From NCBI RefSeq assembly GCF_030767025.1, contig NZ_JASITE010000003.1, positions 186,001 to 250,000 on the forward strand: DNA of 64,000 nucleotides, given 5' to 3'. Of the stretch, positions 63,541-64,000 are shown in pieces. The notes under the pieces are model-generated. The model saw nothing but the letters and a program-made list of their open reading frames with translations, was not told where the DNA came from and ran no database searches. The DNA is from Nocardia sp. CC227C. Lineage in GTDB: Bacteria; Actinomycetota; Actinomycetes; Mycobacteriales; Mycobacteriaceae. Position 1 is the stretch's first letter. Every line of letters begins with the position of its first letter. The position numbers were made by a program, and so were the translations under genes.

Positions 63541-64000
63541 TCGTTAGTTCCTTCGACAAGCACTCGCAGGTGGCCGAATTCGATCCGGAGACCGGCGCGC
63601 TGCGCGTATTCGACCGGGCGGAGTTGCCCGACGGTGTGGAGCCCGCGGGATGCTTCGGAGTACTCGGTGCCGCCGGTACCGCCGTGTTCTACCGAGGTGC
63701 CACCGGCTTGTTTCTCCACATCGGTGACGAGACGTTCGCCCTCGAACATCCCGGAACGCGAATCCATTGGGAGCAAGCGGATCCCGCTACGGCACGGTTG
63801 GATATCCATCGTATCGACGAATCTCCCCGTCGCTTCGAATATCCCACCACCCTGAACGAGCTACGGCAGGACGCGAGCTTCGGCATGTTCCGGGAGGATT
63901 TCGAGGACTTCGACTTCGGCCTGTTCGTCAGCAATGTGCTGGCGGCCCCTGGCCGACGGGTTCGGATCTTCGCCGCTGCCGAGGGACGGGAGTCCGCGGA
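63537..64000 (+). CDS. Homologue of the giant 1 C-terminal domain (3' end outside window)
   Basis: 154 codons are open to the window edge. The ATG overlaps the giant 2 stop (ATGA), so translation is coupled. VAEFDPETGALRVF, GTAVFYRGATGLFLHIGDET, RIHWEQADPATARLDI and FDFGLFVSNVLAAPGRRVRI align in order with the last 130 residues of giant 1. It is thus a domain that is fused in cassette 1 and separate in cassette 2. Function unknown; adaptor or immunity are both possible. Confidence 0.8.
   Translation, partial: MIVSSFDKHSQVAEFDPETGALRVFDRAELPDGVEPAGCFGVLGAAGTAVFYRGATGLFLHIGDETFALEHPGTRIHWEQADPATARLDIHRIDESPRRFEYPTTLNELRQDASFGMFREDFEDFDFGLFVSNVLAAPGRRVRIFAAAEGRESA

Noticed and set aside
1..64000. 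Insertion sequences, integrase genes or tRNA attachment sites at the edges of the giant cassettes
   Set aside because: No transposase, integrase or tRNA-like sequence was found, so a mobile-island interpretation is not supported here.

Overview
The window is a high-GC actinobacterial chromosome segment. The ribosomal/secY gene order, an Arg/Gly-rich S5 N-terminus, WXG100 genes next to YbaB-like genes, and abundant lipid/F420-type enzymes suggest a Nocardia-like member of the Mycobacteriales. The genus is an inference; no rRNA or other marker is present.

Region 1 (1-5418) is the end of the spc ribosomal operon: rpsH (3' part), rplF, rplR, rpsE, rpmD, rplO, then, after a strong hairpin, secY-adk-map, closed by a textbook intrinsic terminator. 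Region 2 (5445-7671) holds a ribbon-helix-helix/MazF toxin-antitoxin pair, the stub of a luciferase-like oxidoreductase, a TmrB-like P-loop protein and D-aminoacyl-tRNA deacylase. Region 3 (7672-15342, minus strand) is a catabolic operon: a tandem-HxlR regulator, carotenoid-cleavage-type dioxygenase, LLM flavin/F420 oxidoreductase, a thiolase lacking the usual second catalytic Cys, an acyl-CoA synthetase and an SCP2-type thiolase. It has a perfect 10-bp inverted repeat between regulator and dioxygenase.

Region 4 (15555-64000) is the striking part: two tandem cassettes of the same design, WXG100 protein, YbaB-like protein ending in GVT(D/E)SSW, then a giant protein. Giant 1 is 8459 aa and giant 2 is 6164 aa, both single uninterrupted frames. 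They share an N-terminal WXG100-like domain and a long disordered linker, then diverge. Giant 1 is built from iterated helical/alpha-beta modules plus toxin-type enzyme folds. Several of these have visibly lost their catalytic residues (glutamine-deamidase-like, VIP2-type ADP-ribosyltransferase-like, one zincin, one kinase-like). Two zincin domains keep intact HExxH. Giant 2 is a collection of mostly intact enzyme domains. In order these are five tandem DUF1023 alpha/beta-hydrolases (three with Ser nucleophile), with a papain-like deamidase between the first and second; a glycerophosphodiesterase; a second papain-like deamidase; two PI3/4-kinase-like domains; a third deamidase; a nucleotidyltransferase; a GHKL ATPase; a third kinase-like domain; an Sfp/EntD-type phosphopantetheinyl transferase; a methyltransferase-like domain; and a toxin-like C-terminus.

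Giant 1 is followed by a small helical protein and a YezG-like putative immunity protein. Giant 2 is followed by a gene, cut by the window edge, that is homologous to the C-terminal domain of giant 1. The working interpretation is a pair of type VII-associated giant polymorphic effectors. Secretion, toxicity and immunity are inferred from architecture and context, not shown by the sequence.
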